Notes under the pieces: model-generated
The model's database searches: none
Seen by the model: the letters and a program-made list of their open reading frames with translations, nothing else
Told to the model about the DNA's origin: nothing
In this document: in pieces, positions 16,829 through 25,140 of the stretch
Layout: each line of letters opens with the position of its first letter
How positions within the stretch are numbered: position 1 is the first letter of the stretch
Made by a program: the position numbers and the translations under genes
Assembly (NCBI RefSeq): GCF_001420715.1
Contig: NZ_LJJC01000015.1
Coordinates: 74,779-138,778, forward strand
Origin: Heyndrickxia shackletonii
GTDB taxonomy: Bacteria > Bacillota > Bacilli > Bacillales > Bacillaceae_C
Direction: 5' to 3'
Length of the DNA stretch: 64,000 nt

Positions 16829-18352
16829 ATGGATAAGGAATTGAAACGGATTGGTCAAAAGTTAATGGATCATTGCCACCTATTAGCGAAAAATCTACAG
16901 GAAAAACAAAGCAATGATCCACATTTTCATTTACTCCAAAATCTTACATCTATCCAAGAAGTGTTTTTTCATTGTCTTGGTAATTCTCTTTCCCAGAATA
17001 TAGAATCCACTCATTTCATGATGAATAAATGGGCAAGATTGTTACTAGAAAAAACGTACATATTTCATACACGACTTCAAAAGCAATATCTTTTTCCGAG
17101 CCATCATTATAAATCGGTGATTATGGACTTTTTAGAAGAAGAGATAAACAACTGCAGCATCTCTCCACAGGTTCTATTTCAAGTAATGAAAAAAATAGAT
17201 TCTTTTATACAGCAAGCATCTACTATTTTTTCAAACCAAATGAATCCGATCATCATAAAAGAATTGCGTCAATATGCCTCATCTTTGGCAGAAGAAAATA
17301 TCACCCTGCGTGAACTGAATGATCTAAAAAATGCATTGAAAGAGGCAACGATCCTTGTTATTACGGATAAGGAGGATGCTATTAAATATGCTAATCAAAA
17401 ATTTTGCGACATAACGAAATACAAGGAAGAAGAACTAATAGGGCAAAACCATCACAATCTTTTAAACTCCGGCTATCACACGGAAGAATTTTTTCAAGAA
17501 ATACGAGAATATATAAAACAAGGCAAGGTTTGGAAAGGAGAAATTTGTAACAAAGCAAAAGATGGCAGTCTATATTGGGTTGATTGCACTATAGTGCCGT
17601 TTAAAGATCGCAACGGGAACACGTTTCAGCATTTTTCCATTCAACATGATATTACAGAGCAAAAAAATACCGAAGAAATGCTTCGCAAGACCGAGAAGTT
17701 ATCGTTGGTAGGTGAACTGGCAGCTGGGATTGCACATGAAATCCGCAATCCTCTCACTACCATTCGCGGTTTTGTTCAAATTCTTGACCATTTTTCAGAT
17801 GAGAAGAAATATCTTTATTCTAAAACGATATTAGAGGAAATTGACCGCATTAATTTTATTGTGAACGAATTCATGGTGTTCGCGAAACCGCATACTGTTG
17901 AATTTAATAATTGCAACCTAGTCGATATCATAAGGAATGTCGTTCATTTACTCAACGCGGAAGCCGCTATGAAAAATGTTGAAATTACCGAAGCATATCA
18001 CGATAACGACATTCTCATCTACGGAGAAAGAAATCAATTAGCTCAAGTATTTCTGAATATGCTTAAAAACGCTATTGATGCATTACCTAATGGAGGCAAA
18101 ATTAAGATCTTCAGCTCATTGGACGAGGAAAATGTAATGATTTCCATACAAGATAACGGAATTGGGATGTTACCTGAACAAGTCGTTAAAATAGGAGAAC
18201 CCTTCTACACATTAAAGGAAAATGGAAATGGGTTAGGGTTAATGGTCAGCTATAAAATTATTGAAAATCATCGTGGAACCATTATGGTGGAAAGTGAATT
18301 GAATAAAGGAACCACCTTTCATATATCCTTTCCTCTTCTTAATAACATTTAA
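16829..18352 (+). CDS. Cytosolic PAS-domain sensor histidine kinase (sporulation-kinase type)
   Basis: A 507-residue kinase without membrane helices. An all-helical N-terminal sensor (about 1-160, possibly the HisK_N type) is followed by a PAS domain with a PAC tail (about 165-285, ITDKEDAIKYANQKFCDIT to QHDITEQKN). Next come the HisKA box with phospho-acceptor His in GIAHEIRNPLTTIRGF (about 310) and the ATPase with N-box NMLKNAIDALP, DNGIGM and NGLGLM. No response regulator is adjacent, as is typical for phosphorelay kinases feeding Spo0F. ATG at 16829 has AGGTGGAGG. A longer frame from 16679 lacks such support. Confidence 0.88.
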   Translation: MDKELKRIGQKLMDHCHLLAKNLQEKQSNDPHFHLLQNLTSIQEVFFHCLGNSLSQNIESTHFMMNKWARLLLEKTYIFHTRLQKQYLFPSHHYKSVIMDFLEEEINNCSISPQVLFQVMKKIDSFIQQASTIFSNQMNPIIIKELRQYASSLAEENITLRELNDLKNALKEATILVITDKEDAIKYANQKFCDITKYKEEELIGQNHHNLLNSGYHTEEFFQEIREYIKQGKVWKGEICNKAKDGSLYWVDCTIVPFKDRNGNTFQHFSIQHDITEQKNTEEMLRKTEKLSLVGELAAGIAHEIRNPLTTIRGFVQILDHFSDEKKYLYSKTILEEIDRINFIVNEFMVFAKPHTVEFNNCNLVDIIRNVVHLLNAEAAMKNVEITEAYHDNDILIYGERNQLAQVFLNMLKNAIDALPNGGKIKIFSSLDEENVMISIQDNGIGMLPEQVVKIGEPFYTLKENGNGLGLMVSYKIIENHRGTIMVESELNKGTTFHISFPLLNNI

Positions 18353-18406
18353 ACGGTTTCTTTTTGAGCTTCCAGGTAAATCCGATCAAAAAGATAAATG
18401 AATTTC

Positions 18407-18433
18407 AAAAAGGATCTTAGGGTCCTTTTTTTT
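18407..18433 (+). terminator. Terminator after the histidine kinase
   Basis: AAAAAGGATC, loop TTAG, GGTCCTTTTT (one G-U pair) and then a run of T. Confidence 0.85.
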
Positions 18434-18638
18434 TTAACAATAATCACAATATATCTATTAAAATGTCATTTTCTTATCAAAATACAGGTAAATAGATCTA
18501 TTTATATTGAAAACGGACAAAAAGTGACAAGCTTTTTAGTAATTCTTTATAAAAGCATTCCATAAAGATTATTGTCTTTCGTAAGAAATCCTAATGAAGA
18601 GTAGTTTCAGTCTAGATTCTCTGAAAGGAGGTGAAAGG

Positions 18639-19481
18639 ATGCACTTCCCGAGATTTGTATTAAAAGGTTTAATTATTGGTGCGGCCCTATGTTTCCCCAG
18701 TGTTGTACTGGCGGACAAAAATGATCATGCCCCTGCTTCTAATGACAAAAAGACGATTCCGGTCGTATCCAGTCTTAAGGGTAATGGATTTGGGAATAAT
18801 CTAAACAGTTCCAAAGAACATCTCAAGAAAAAGCAAAAAAAGGATCATCACCAGGTTAACCTGGTCCATAAATCTTTACCAAATGTCGCTAAAAAGGCAG
18901 TCAACGGATTAAAAAACGGGCATGCTAGAAACATCATCCATGCCAAAGATAAGCAAAAACAGAAAAATCCAGGTCTTAAAAAGGGACATTTCAAGACTAT
19001 TAAAAATAAAAATTCATCTGTTTCCGGAATGATTCATCGGGTCAAGACAGAAAAACCAGAAATGGATGTAAAGAAAAAGTCTGTTCCTAACTTGAAACCA
19101 CATATGGAAAAACAGGTCACGATAATAAAGAAACCTGATTCTGTTTCAAGTATTAGGAAAACAGTGAAACCTAAAAAGTATCTATCCACAAGAATCTCTG
19201 ATTCAAGTAATTTGGTTTCCAAACCTAAAAAAGATTCACCTGTCCCAGTTAAAAAACTGCCTCAAGATATTCAGATTATTACCACAACAACACTTGGAGG
19301 CAATAATTCAACTGGCGGCTCTAATGACAGGTATAATATAGGGACCAGCACAATGAGTATTGCAGGATGGTTTGAATGGGGACATTATAAATTGCCTAGC
19401 TTTGATCGGTTATTTATTTCCCGCTCACATGAGTTATGTAACCAATGGACAAATGCTCCGCCAGTCCAGCCGCCTAAATAG
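18639..19481 (+). CDS. Secreted lysine-rich low-complexity protein
   Basis: A 280-residue protein with a signal peptide (FVLKGLIIGAALCFPSVVLA, cleavage near residue 24) followed by ~190 residues dominated by Lys, Asn, His and Ser in repeated KKD/KNK patterns. A less biased C-terminal tail from about 215 contains STMSIAGWFEWGHYK and a Cys. The mature protein is strongly basic. ATG at 18639 has a near-perfect AAGGAGGTGAAAGG site, so high translation is expected. I do not recognise the family. It is followed 72 bases later by an acidic secreted protein without an intervening terminator, so the two probably form an operon and may bind each other. Confidence 0.7.
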   Translation: MHFPRFVLKGLIIGAALCFPSVVLADKNDHAPASNDKKTIPVVSSLKGNGFGNNLNSSKEHLKKKQKKDHHQVNLVHKSLPNVAKKAVNGLKNGHARNIIHAKDKQKQKNPGLKKGHFKTIKNKNSSVSGMIHRVKTEKPEMDVKKKSVPNLKPHMEKQVTIIKKPDSVSSIRKTVKPKKYLSTRISDSSNLVSKPKKDSPVPVKKLPQDIQIITTTTLGGNNSTGGSNDRYNIGTSTMSIAGWFEWGHYKLPSFDRLFISRSHELCNQWTNAPPVQPPK

Positions 19482-19553
19482 TTCCTTTTTTATAAGCATA
19501 CTGAATGGATAAGTAAAAATAACAGTAAAGCATAAAAAAGGAGCGAAATAAAA

Positions 19554-20669
19554 ATGAAAGTAAATATTAAAAGTTCAACTGTAATTAAATCAATGGCATT
19601 AGCTGGAGCTTTATCTATCGGTGTATTGATCGGAGGACATAATAGTGAAGCAGCAGGCTTCAGCAAACATGATAACCACCATGTAAAAAGGGAAGCAGCC
19701 ATTTCTTTACATGAAAAAGGTTTTGCACATCATGCAAAAGTGAAAGCTAAAGTAGATGTGGATGTAGTAAAAATAGATAAACCGAAGAAACATCATCATG
19801 CAGAACATCCTAAGGCAATGAAGGAGCGCAGTGAAAAACCTTTAGTAAAAGAAAATAAATCTATTGCTAATAAAATTCACTCTCAAGCAGCTGAACATGC
19901 AAGCGAAATGGCAAAATTGCATGCAGCAGCTAATTCGGCTGTTCATGCCGTGGAACAAGCTAAATCTGGACAAGGTGCTCAACAGGATTCTCCTACAGAC
20001 AACACTGTCATGGAAACTGCAAAACACCATAGAGATGCGGATAAAGCTCAAAAGACTAAGGAAGTGGAGTCTAAAACAAAGCATAAAGAAAACAAATCTC
20101 ATGCAAATAAAATCCACTCTCAAGCAGCTGAGCATGCTAGTGAAAACGCAAAATTACACGCAGCACCTAACTCTGCAGTTCTTGCAACCGATGAAGAAAT
20201 GGATCATTCCTCTGAAGTATCAGAAGATCAAAAAACGGATAGCAAATCTGAAGACAAAAACAGCAATGACGATAAAACCGTAGTTTCCGACGAGAACGTA
20301 AAAGGTGTTGTTTCTGAAGATAAGGATGATGAACAATCTGATCTTGTTTCTGAAGACAAAGAGGATTCTGACCACACAGGTGTTGTTTCCAAAGACAAGG
20401 ATGATAAGCAAACCGGTGTTGTTTCTGAAGACAAGGATGATGAGCAATCCGGTGTTGTTTCCGAAGACAAAAATGATGAGCAATCCCGTATTGTTGATGA
20501 AGACAATGATGACGCTGAGCGTGCCGGAGTAGTTTACGAAGACAAAAATGATTCTGATCAAGCCGGTGTTGTTTCCGATGATAATGATGAAGCTACTGAC
20601 AATAAAACATTGACAAACATAGAAGATAAAGATTTCGTTTCCGAAAATCAGGATTCTACAGAAGAATAA
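19554..20669 (+). CDS. Secreted acidic repeat protein
   Basis: A 371-residue exported protein: signal peptide ending near NSEAAG (residue ~34), a His/Lys-rich segment, two ~33-residue repeats sharing ANKIHSQAAEHASE (starting near residues 106 and 184), then a C-terminal third built of about eight copies of a GVVSEDKDDEQS-like unit, highly acidic. It has no LPXTG or membrane tail, so it is free or wall-bound by charge. The N-half is basic and the C-half acidic. GGAGCG precedes the ATG. I do not recognise the family. A coat, matrix or metal-binding role is conceivable but unsupported. Confidence 0.7.
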   Translation: MKVNIKSSTVIKSMALAGALSIGVLIGGHNSEAAGFSKHDNHHVKREAAISLHEKGFAHHAKVKAKVDVDVVKIDKPKKHHHAEHPKAMKERSEKPLVKENKSIANKIHSQAAEHASEMAKLHAAANSAVHAVEQAKSGQGAQQDSPTDNTVMETAKHHRDADKAQKTKEVESKTKHKENKSHANKIHSQAAEHASENAKLHAAPNSAVLATDEEMDHSSEVSEDQKTDSKSEDKNSNDDKTVVSDENVKGVVSEDKDDEQSDLVSEDKEDSDHTGVVSKDKDDKQTGVVSEDKDDEQSGVVSEDKNDEQSRIVDEDNDDAERAGVVYEDKNDSDQAGVVSDDNDEATDNKTLTNIEDKDFVSENQDSTEE

Positions 20670-20683
20670 TACGAATAAATAAA

Positions 20684-20736
20684 AAAACATTCCCTTTACA
20701 GAACAAATTCTCTGTATAAGGGGATGTTTTTGTTTT
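20684..20736 (+). terminator. Terminator after the acidic repeat protein
   Basis: AACATTCCCTT-TACAGA pairs with TCTGTA-TAAGGGGATGTT, followed by TTTGTTTTT. The following ~260 bases up to 21000 hold no recognisable gene. Confidence 0.8.
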
Positions 20737-21000
20737 TACTAATATAACGTTCCTTCTCTTCCCTTATGTCTTCGCCCCTTCCTAAAAATAATTTCTTACT
20801 TCTTCTGATTTTACTTTTTCCACTTAAAACTTGTACTAGAGCGGAATTTTTAAAAATAAGTTATGAATGCCTAAAACCATGATTAATCTCATAGCATAAC
20901 ATGTAGTGTTCACTCCATTCATTTATTGAATGACAAGTACCTTCAGCATTCGGACCAAACGAAGGTATCAAATTAACAATGCAAAGAAAGGGGTATACAG

Positions 21001-21411
21001 GTGGAAATGCTAAACCAAGAAGAGATTCAAGAAGTATATAGTAACCTTGATCCAGAATTAACAAAGTTCATGACTGAATTCCCAGAAGGTAATAACGAAA
21101 TGTTTGCTGGACCTACTTCAAGGCGTCGCAGGAGAAGCTCTTCAAGACGTTCTAGTAGAAGACGTTCCAGCAGCAGCAGTTCTAGCAGTAGGCGTTCTAG
21201 TAGAAGACGCTCTAGCAGTAGGCGTTCTAGCAGTAGACGCTCTAGCAGTAGACGCTCTAGTAGAAGACGTTCCAGCAGTAGACGTTCTAGTAGAAGACGT
21301 TCTAGCAGTAGACGTTCTAGTAGAAGACGTTCTAGTAGAAGACGTTCTAGTAGAAGACGTTCTAGCAGTAGACGTTCTAGTAGAAGACGTACATCAGGCT
21401 TCTTATTTTAA
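21001..21411 (+). CDS. Arg/Ser-repeat spore-coat-like protein (CotG-like)
   Basis: A 136-residue protein (GTG at 21001, or ATG at 21007). Residues 1-38 are acidic and non-repetitive (LNQEEIQEVYSNLDPELTKF). From ~39 on it is almost only Arg and Ser in RRSS/SSRR blocks, ending TSGFLF. At DNA level a 15-bp CGTTCTAGTAGAAGA-like word repeats. Serine/arginine repeats like this occur in CotG- and CotB-type coat proteins of bacilli, where the kinase CotH phosphorylates the serines. An acidic head on a basic tail suggests charge-driven assembly. Assignment is by composition only, and no cotH or cotB neighbour is present. Confidence 0.6.
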   Translation: MEMLNQEEIQEVYSNLDPELTKFMTEFPEGNNEMFAGPTSRRRRRSSSRRSSRRRSSSSSSSSRRSSRRRSSSRRSSSRRSSSRRSSRRRSSSRRSSRRRSSSRRSSRRRSSRRRSSRRRSSSRRSSRRRTSGFLF

Positions 21412-21420
21412 CAAATATAA

Positions 21421-21451
21421 TTCCGCACCAAATTTGGGTGCGGAACTTTTA
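21421..21451 (+). terminator. Terminator after the Arg/Ser-repeat gene
   Basis: TTCCGCACC (21421-21429), 7-nt loop, GGTGCGGAA (21437-21445), then CTTTTAT. Confidence 0.85.
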
Positions 21452-21572
21452 TGTGATGAGTTATATCCGGAAGCAGTTCCTCTTAGAGTAATCTAAAGTA
21501 TCTTTTCGAATATATTTTCCCCGTTAAGGAAAATGTAAAGACAAAATAGATGTCATAAGGAGGAAATTTTCA

Positions 21573-21863
21573 ATGATTATCATTCATGGTTTTTTAAAAA
21601 TAAAACCAGAATACAGGGCTGCCTTTTTGGAAGAGGCAGGACAAGCTGTAGAGCAGTCAAAAGCAGAAGAAGGCAATCTTGAATATCGTCTATTTGAAGC
21701 AACTGATGAGCCAAATACATTTCTTACCTTAGAAAAATGGAGGAATAAAGAAGCGGTAGAAAGCCATAAGAACAGTGAACATTTTGTTCACTTTATACAA
21801 GCTTCAAAGGAGTTTTTATCAGAACCAATTAATCTTGACGTACATATTGTAGGAGATAAATAA
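21573..21863 (+). CDS. ABM-domain (putative quinol) monooxygenase
   Basis: A 96-residue protein that is a single antibiotic-biosynthesis-monooxygenase (ABM) domain of the YgiN/YcnE sort: IHGFLKIKPEYRAAFLEEA at the start, EGNLEYRLFEATDEPNTF in the middle and EKWRNKEAVESHKNSEHF near residue 60. These small dimeric ferredoxin-like proteins are linked to quinol or aromatic oxidation. ATG at 21573 has GGAGGAAA upstream. An inverted repeat ATTTTCC/GGAAAAT at 21515-21536 lies in its promoter region and could be an operator. Confidence 0.85.
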   Translation: MIIIHGFLKIKPEYRAAFLEEAGQAVEQSKAEEGNLEYRLFEATDEPNTFLTLEKWRNKEAVESHKNSEHFVHFIQASKEFLSEPINLDVHIVGDK

Positions 21864-21942
21864 GTGTGAAAATTGCTCTAAAGATTTATAATTAAACTGT
21901 AAAGACTTATTACTAACATAATGTTGAAAGAAGGTCCACAAA

Positions 21943-22410
21943 ATGAAGGTTAAAGACTTTATGATTCATGATGTCATTACCGTCAGGAAGGACGATAGCA
22001 TTAAACACCTGTTAAATACGTTGGTTAAATATAAAATCGGCGGAGTTCCAGTTGTTGATTTAGATGGAAAATTAGTTGGTATGATTAGTGACGGTGATGT
22101 TTTGAGAAGTATTAAGCCAAAGGATACCGTTGTATACGATTTTTATAACCTTATGACTTATACATTAGAAAAAGGAAAATTAGAAAATATTCTTGCTAAC
22201 CTAAAGGATGAACCACTTTTTAAGCTAGCCAAAAAACAGGGGCTAATTACTGTAAAAGAAAATGATGAGATAGAAACTGTCTTAAATCTTTTAGCAAAAC
22301 ACCATTTCAAAAAAATCCCGGTTATTAATAATGAGCATAAAGTTGTTGGTGTCATAAGTCGCGGGGATGTTATTAGAACCATACAAAAGAATATTCTTCA
22401 GTCCTTATAA
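21943..22410 (+). CDS. Tandem CBS-domain protein
   Basis: A 155-residue protein made of two CBS domains (VKDFMIHDVITVRKDD... and ...GLITVKENDEIETVLN), each ending in the GVVDxxGxxVGxISxGDVxR-type turn (VGMISDGDVLRSIK, VGVISRGDVIRTI). CBS pairs bind adenosine nucleotides and act as energy or stress sensors. This one has no catalytic partner domain, so its target is unknown. AAGAAGG precedes the ATG. It is monocistronic with a strong terminator. Confidence 0.88.
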   Translation: MKVKDFMIHDVITVRKDDSIKHLLNTLVKYKIGGVPVVDLDGKLVGMISDGDVLRSIKPKDTVVYDFYNLMTYTLEKGKLENILANLKDEPLFKLAKKQGLITVKENDEIETVLNLLAKHHFKKIPVINNEHKVVGVISRGDVIRTIQKNILQSL

Positions 22411-22414
22411 TAGT

Positions 22415-22456
22415 AACGTGGAGGCAAAGAAAACATTTCTTGCCTCCACGTTTATT
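22415..22456 (+). terminator. Terminator after the CBS protein gene
   Basis: AACGTGGAGGCA (22415-22426) pairs with TGCCTCCACGTT (22441-22452), followed by TTATTT. Confidence 0.85.
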
Positions 22457-22531
22457 TCATACACTAAATTTCATACTAAGCTGTTGTCTTTCTTCCGCCA
22501 TATGAGCCAATGGTGATGAAGATTTCCCCAT
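22457..22531 (-). CDS. Possible 24-residue peptide gene
   Basis: ATG at 22531 behind GGGAGGAGC (about 10 bases away) opens a frame encoding MGKSSSPLAHMAEERQQLSM plus four residues. It is hydrophilic with no signal peptide. The strong ribosome binding site in otherwise gene-free DNA is the only support. It sits back-to-back with the CBS terminator. Chance cannot be excluded. Confidence 0.35.
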   Translation of the reverse strand: MGKSSSPLAHMAEERQQLSMKFSV

Positions 22532-22640
22532 TTTCTAAGCTCCTCCCTTTGTGCAAAGGTTATATAAGCGTCCTCTAGGGGATAAAAATTCAACTACGCA
22601 ATTATTCCGCGTATATCAACAAAAAAGGCGATTCTTACCT

Positions 22641-23096
22641 TTAAAATGGCTTCAATATCATCAATGCAATAATCACTAAAAAGAGAATATTGATAAGACG
22701 TTCAAGTGAAAAAAGAACCTTCGATAACGGATAATATTCCTTTGGAATTTCTTCACCGCTTGTTTTTTCTAATAGACTTTTAATAGGCTTTGACTTCGGT
22801 TTTAAAACAATTGGTCCCATTGCAAGCGCAATAAAAAAAAGAATTAAACTAGTCCAATACCATCCGGCTTGGAAAAGTGAAGGATTGATCGCACCCATTA
22901 ATAACCCTGTTATGAGCAGAGAAGTACCACCTATCATAACAAAAATATGCAGATTATGTTTTATCGCATATGCATGCCTTAGTTCAGTCATATTCCTAGC
23001 AGATTTTACAAGTCTGCTTAAAATAAACCCAGGTCCCATACCAAGTATGGCAGAAAAAATATGTATAAAAACAAGTATTTTATATAATGTGAACAA
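22641..23096 (-). CDS. DUF2269-like integral membrane protein
   Basis: A 151-residue protein with four hydrophobic helices (LYKILVFIHIFSAILGMGPG; IFVMIGGTSLLITGLLMG; WTSLILFFIALAMG; NILFLVIIALMILKPF). The His in the first helix (FIHIFSAI) and the overall pattern fit the DUF2269/YqhA-like membrane family. A frame reaching 23144 has no ribosome binding site, whereas the TTG at 23096 lies 7 bases after AAGGAGGG and is the likely start. Its function is unknown. The next gene upstream on the same strand encodes a truncated haemoglobin. Confidence 0.75.
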   Translation of the reverse strand: MFTLYKILVFIHIFSAILGMGPGFILSRLVKSARNMTELRHAYAIKHNLHIFVMIGGTSLLITGLLMGAINPSLFQAGWYWTSLILFFIALAMGPIVLKPKSKPIKSLLEKTSGEEIPKEYYPLSKVLFSLERLINILFLVIIALMILKPF

Positions 23097-23191
23097 ACCG
23101 GTTCCCTCCTTTCCAACATCTATTTTTGGAAGTATGAAATCCATCTATAAGAAAACAAAAATAAGAGAAGCCTTTTAAAACGCTCCCCTTC

Positions 23192-23584
23192 TCAAGCATC
23201 TGTATCCTCTGTATTTATCATAATGGCGGCAACTTGTTTCAATCTATCAAAGAAAAATAGACCAGTAGGATGCTTATCTAAGCCTACATCTTGAAAAGCG
23301 GCCCACATGCATCTCAGCCAACACTGCGCGCGCTTTGGGGTAATTTCATGCGGCAAATGACGCTGCCTCATGGCAGGAGGACCAAATTCCTGACTGTATA
23401 ATGTAGGGCCGCCTGTGAACTGTGTCAAAAACATCCTTTGCTTTCGCATTATTTCATTCATATCCCCTTGAAATATAGGACTTAAATCTGGATCGGCATA
23501 AACCTTAGGATAGAATGACTTTACCAATCTTTCAATCGTCTCCCCGCCAATTTGCTCATAAAGTGTTTGTAACCGAGGCTCCAT
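23192..23584 (-). CDS. Group II truncated haemoglobin
   Basis: A 130-residue globin of the short 2-on-2 type. Visible family features are LYEQIGGETIERLVKSFY (helices A/B), FLTQFTGGPTLYSQEFG (E helix region), the proximal His in MRQRHLPHEIT and the conserved G8 Trp region CWLRCMWAAFQD. Such globins bind O2 or NO and are involved in redox or nitrosative protection (YjbI type in Bacillus). The ATG at 23584 has GGAGG eight bases upstream. A TTG 15 bases earlier overlaps that site. Confidence 0.9.
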   Translation of the reverse strand: MEPRLQTLYEQIGGETIERLVKSFYPKVYADPDLSPIFQGDMNEIMRKQRMFLTQFTGGPTLYSQEFGPPAMRQRHLPHEITPKRAQCWLRCMWAAFQDVGLDKHPTGLFFFDRLKQVAAIMINTEDTDA

Positions 23585-23832
23585 GATTGATTCCTCCAAA
23601 AGTGATTGTGTCTCTATTATATACTTAATTACTTATCCACCACCGTAATATAAATCACAAATTGGAGAAATTTTTATAAAAATACATATGGTGTCAGGAC
23701 AGCTGTGACTTTAACCCTAAAATGAATTAAATCAAAACGGACTTAGAAAGTATCTAAACTGTGGCTTGAGCCGGCTTTTTTTATAAACAATAAATGAGAA
23801 ACAGTCCATTGGGGTTGCGAATTTCCTTAAAT

Positions 23833-23869
23833 AAAAAAACTCCTTCCAAATAATTTGAAAGGAGTTTTT
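23833..23869 (-). terminator. Terminator of the CHAP hydrolase gene
   Basis: AAAAACTCCTT (23835-23845) pairs with AAGGAGTTTTT (23859-23869). It is A/T-run flanked on both sides and lies ~20 bases past the CHAP stop. Confidence 0.85.
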
Positions 23870-23889
23870 AACCTAGTACAACATCATCA

Positions 23890-24642
23890 TTATTTAAAAA
23901 GCCTTTTCCAAGTCTCAGGCCCAGGATAACCATCTGCATCCTTACCGGTCCAACCTTGTGCTCTCTGGAATGCTGCAACTGCTTGTCGGTCTGCATCACT
24001 CCACTTAGGGCCAGGACCAGACTTATAGTATTTGCCATATCCTTTTTTTACAAGTTGTTGGCCAAGCATTGTGACATATTTGTTATTTGCGCCAGGCTTA
24101 AAGTACTGAGTGCCCGGGAATGGTGGTGCCTTAGTAGGCTTAGTGTTTGATAGAGGAACGTGAATAAAGTTACTAACGCTGGATACCGAAATTGTCCGGA
24201 CACTGTAGCCATGCCTATATACATGGTTATATTCTTCAATCTTAATGGTTTTGCCATTATTTTTTACTTCAGCTACATAAGCAACATGACCATACTTTCC
24301 TCCGGTGAATTGGGCAATCGCCCCAACATTCGGTTTATGATCAACTTTAAAACCGATTCTTTTTGCATTTCCTGCCCAATATTTTGCGTTATCAAAATGG
24401 CCGCCTTTCATGTTATTAGAGAATTTTGCACCCAAATGATTCATTCGCCAAGCAACAAATGAGGTACACTCTCCCTTATAGAATCCCCATGGATCGACTC
24501 CACTTTTACCTTTGTAAGGATAGTCATTTCCAATTACTGAAGCAGAAGCGCTCGATAGGGTAAAAACTGAAAGCACAACCAATGATACGAAAGATATCAG
24601 TGCTTTTTTAAATTTTGTACTACCTGCTTTTTTCAAATTCAT
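23890..24642 (-). CDS. Secreted CHAP-domain hydrolase with peptidoglycan-binding tail
   Basis: A 250-residue exported protein: basic N-terminus and signal peptide to about ASAS (35), then a CHAP domain with the catalytic Cys in GECTSFVAWR (about 58) and the His in YGHVAYVAEV (about 118). A Pro-rich linker follows, then a C-terminal helical peptidoglycan-binding repeat (residues ~190-250, SDADRQAVAAFQRAQGW). It should cleave wall peptides or amide bonds. AAGGGAAGGAAGG precedes the ATG. I looked for a c-di-AMP riboswitch in the leader and saw none. Confidence 0.9.
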   Translation of the reverse strand: MNLKKAGSTKFKKALISFVSLVVLSVFTLSSASASVIGNDYPYKGKSGVDPWGFYKGECTSFVAWRMNHLGAKFSNNMKGGHFDNAKYWAGNAKRIGFKVDHKPNVGAIAQFTGGKYGHVAYVAEVKNNGKTIKIEEYNHVYRHGYSVRTISVSSVSNFIHVPLSNTKPTKAPPFPGTQYFKPGANNKYVTMLGQQLVKKGYGKYYKSGPGPKWSDADRQAVAAFQRAQGWTGKDADGYPGPETWKRLFK

Positions 24643-24965
24643 TTACCTTCCTTCCCTTTTAAAAATATCCTAATTAATTTTAAATTGGCAGGGGAACTAC
24701 GATTTTTATGAATATTCCAACTTGGGAGATAATTTGCTTTTGTCGCCAAAATAAAATTTTTCCGCTTTTCCAAATTAACCCAATATCAATGAACTGTAAA
24801 TAAGTCTAAAATCTCATTTTCAATTTTAGTAATATACTCACAATTCATAGAGTGTGTACGATAATGCTTGGAATCCTAGTTATACGGACTAAGAAAACTT
24901 CAGTGCATTAAAGAATCTACTGAGACCAATTTCTTCGAATTAACATGGTATTCTTTAAAGCAAAG
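24643..24965. other. Gene-free intergenic region
   Basis: AT-rich DNA upstream of the CHAP gene without a credible coding frame or structured RNA. It presumably holds the CHAP promoter. Confidence 0.6.
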
Positions 24966-25044
24966 CTTCACCACAAAAAATGCAAGATGACTACATTCTT
25001 ACTTAACTTCACAAAAAAAACGTTAATCCTTTGATTAACGCTAC
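24966..25044 (-). repeat. Dispersed repeat, copy 1, carrying a terminator
   Basis: GCTTCACCAC, then GCAAGATGACTACATTCTTA and CTTAACTTC, then a hairpin (GTTAATC...GATTAAC), closely matched at 27210-27290. On the minus strand the hairpin is followed by eight T, and it serves as terminator for the lipoprotein gene at 25141. Confidence 0.8.
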
Positions 25045-25140
25045 CCGTTACTTTAAATACATTTTTTCACAATCTTTCTATTGATATGAAGTAAATATTA
25101 AGAGACATCTTATTACGATGTACATTTAGTTTTCAAATTA

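Noticed and set aside
20220-20690. Long minus-strand frames opposite the acidic repeat gene
   Set aside because: They arise from the repeated codons of the real gene. They have no start signals and encode unrealistic repeats.
21104-21496. Ala/Val/Asp-rich frame overlapping the Arg/Ser-repeat gene
   Set aside because: It is the shifted reading of the same 15-bp repeats, without a ribosome binding site.
24643-24880. c-di-AMP (ydaO) riboswitch before the CHAP hydrolase
   Set aside because: Such switches often precede wall hydrolases, but the conserved boxes are missing here.
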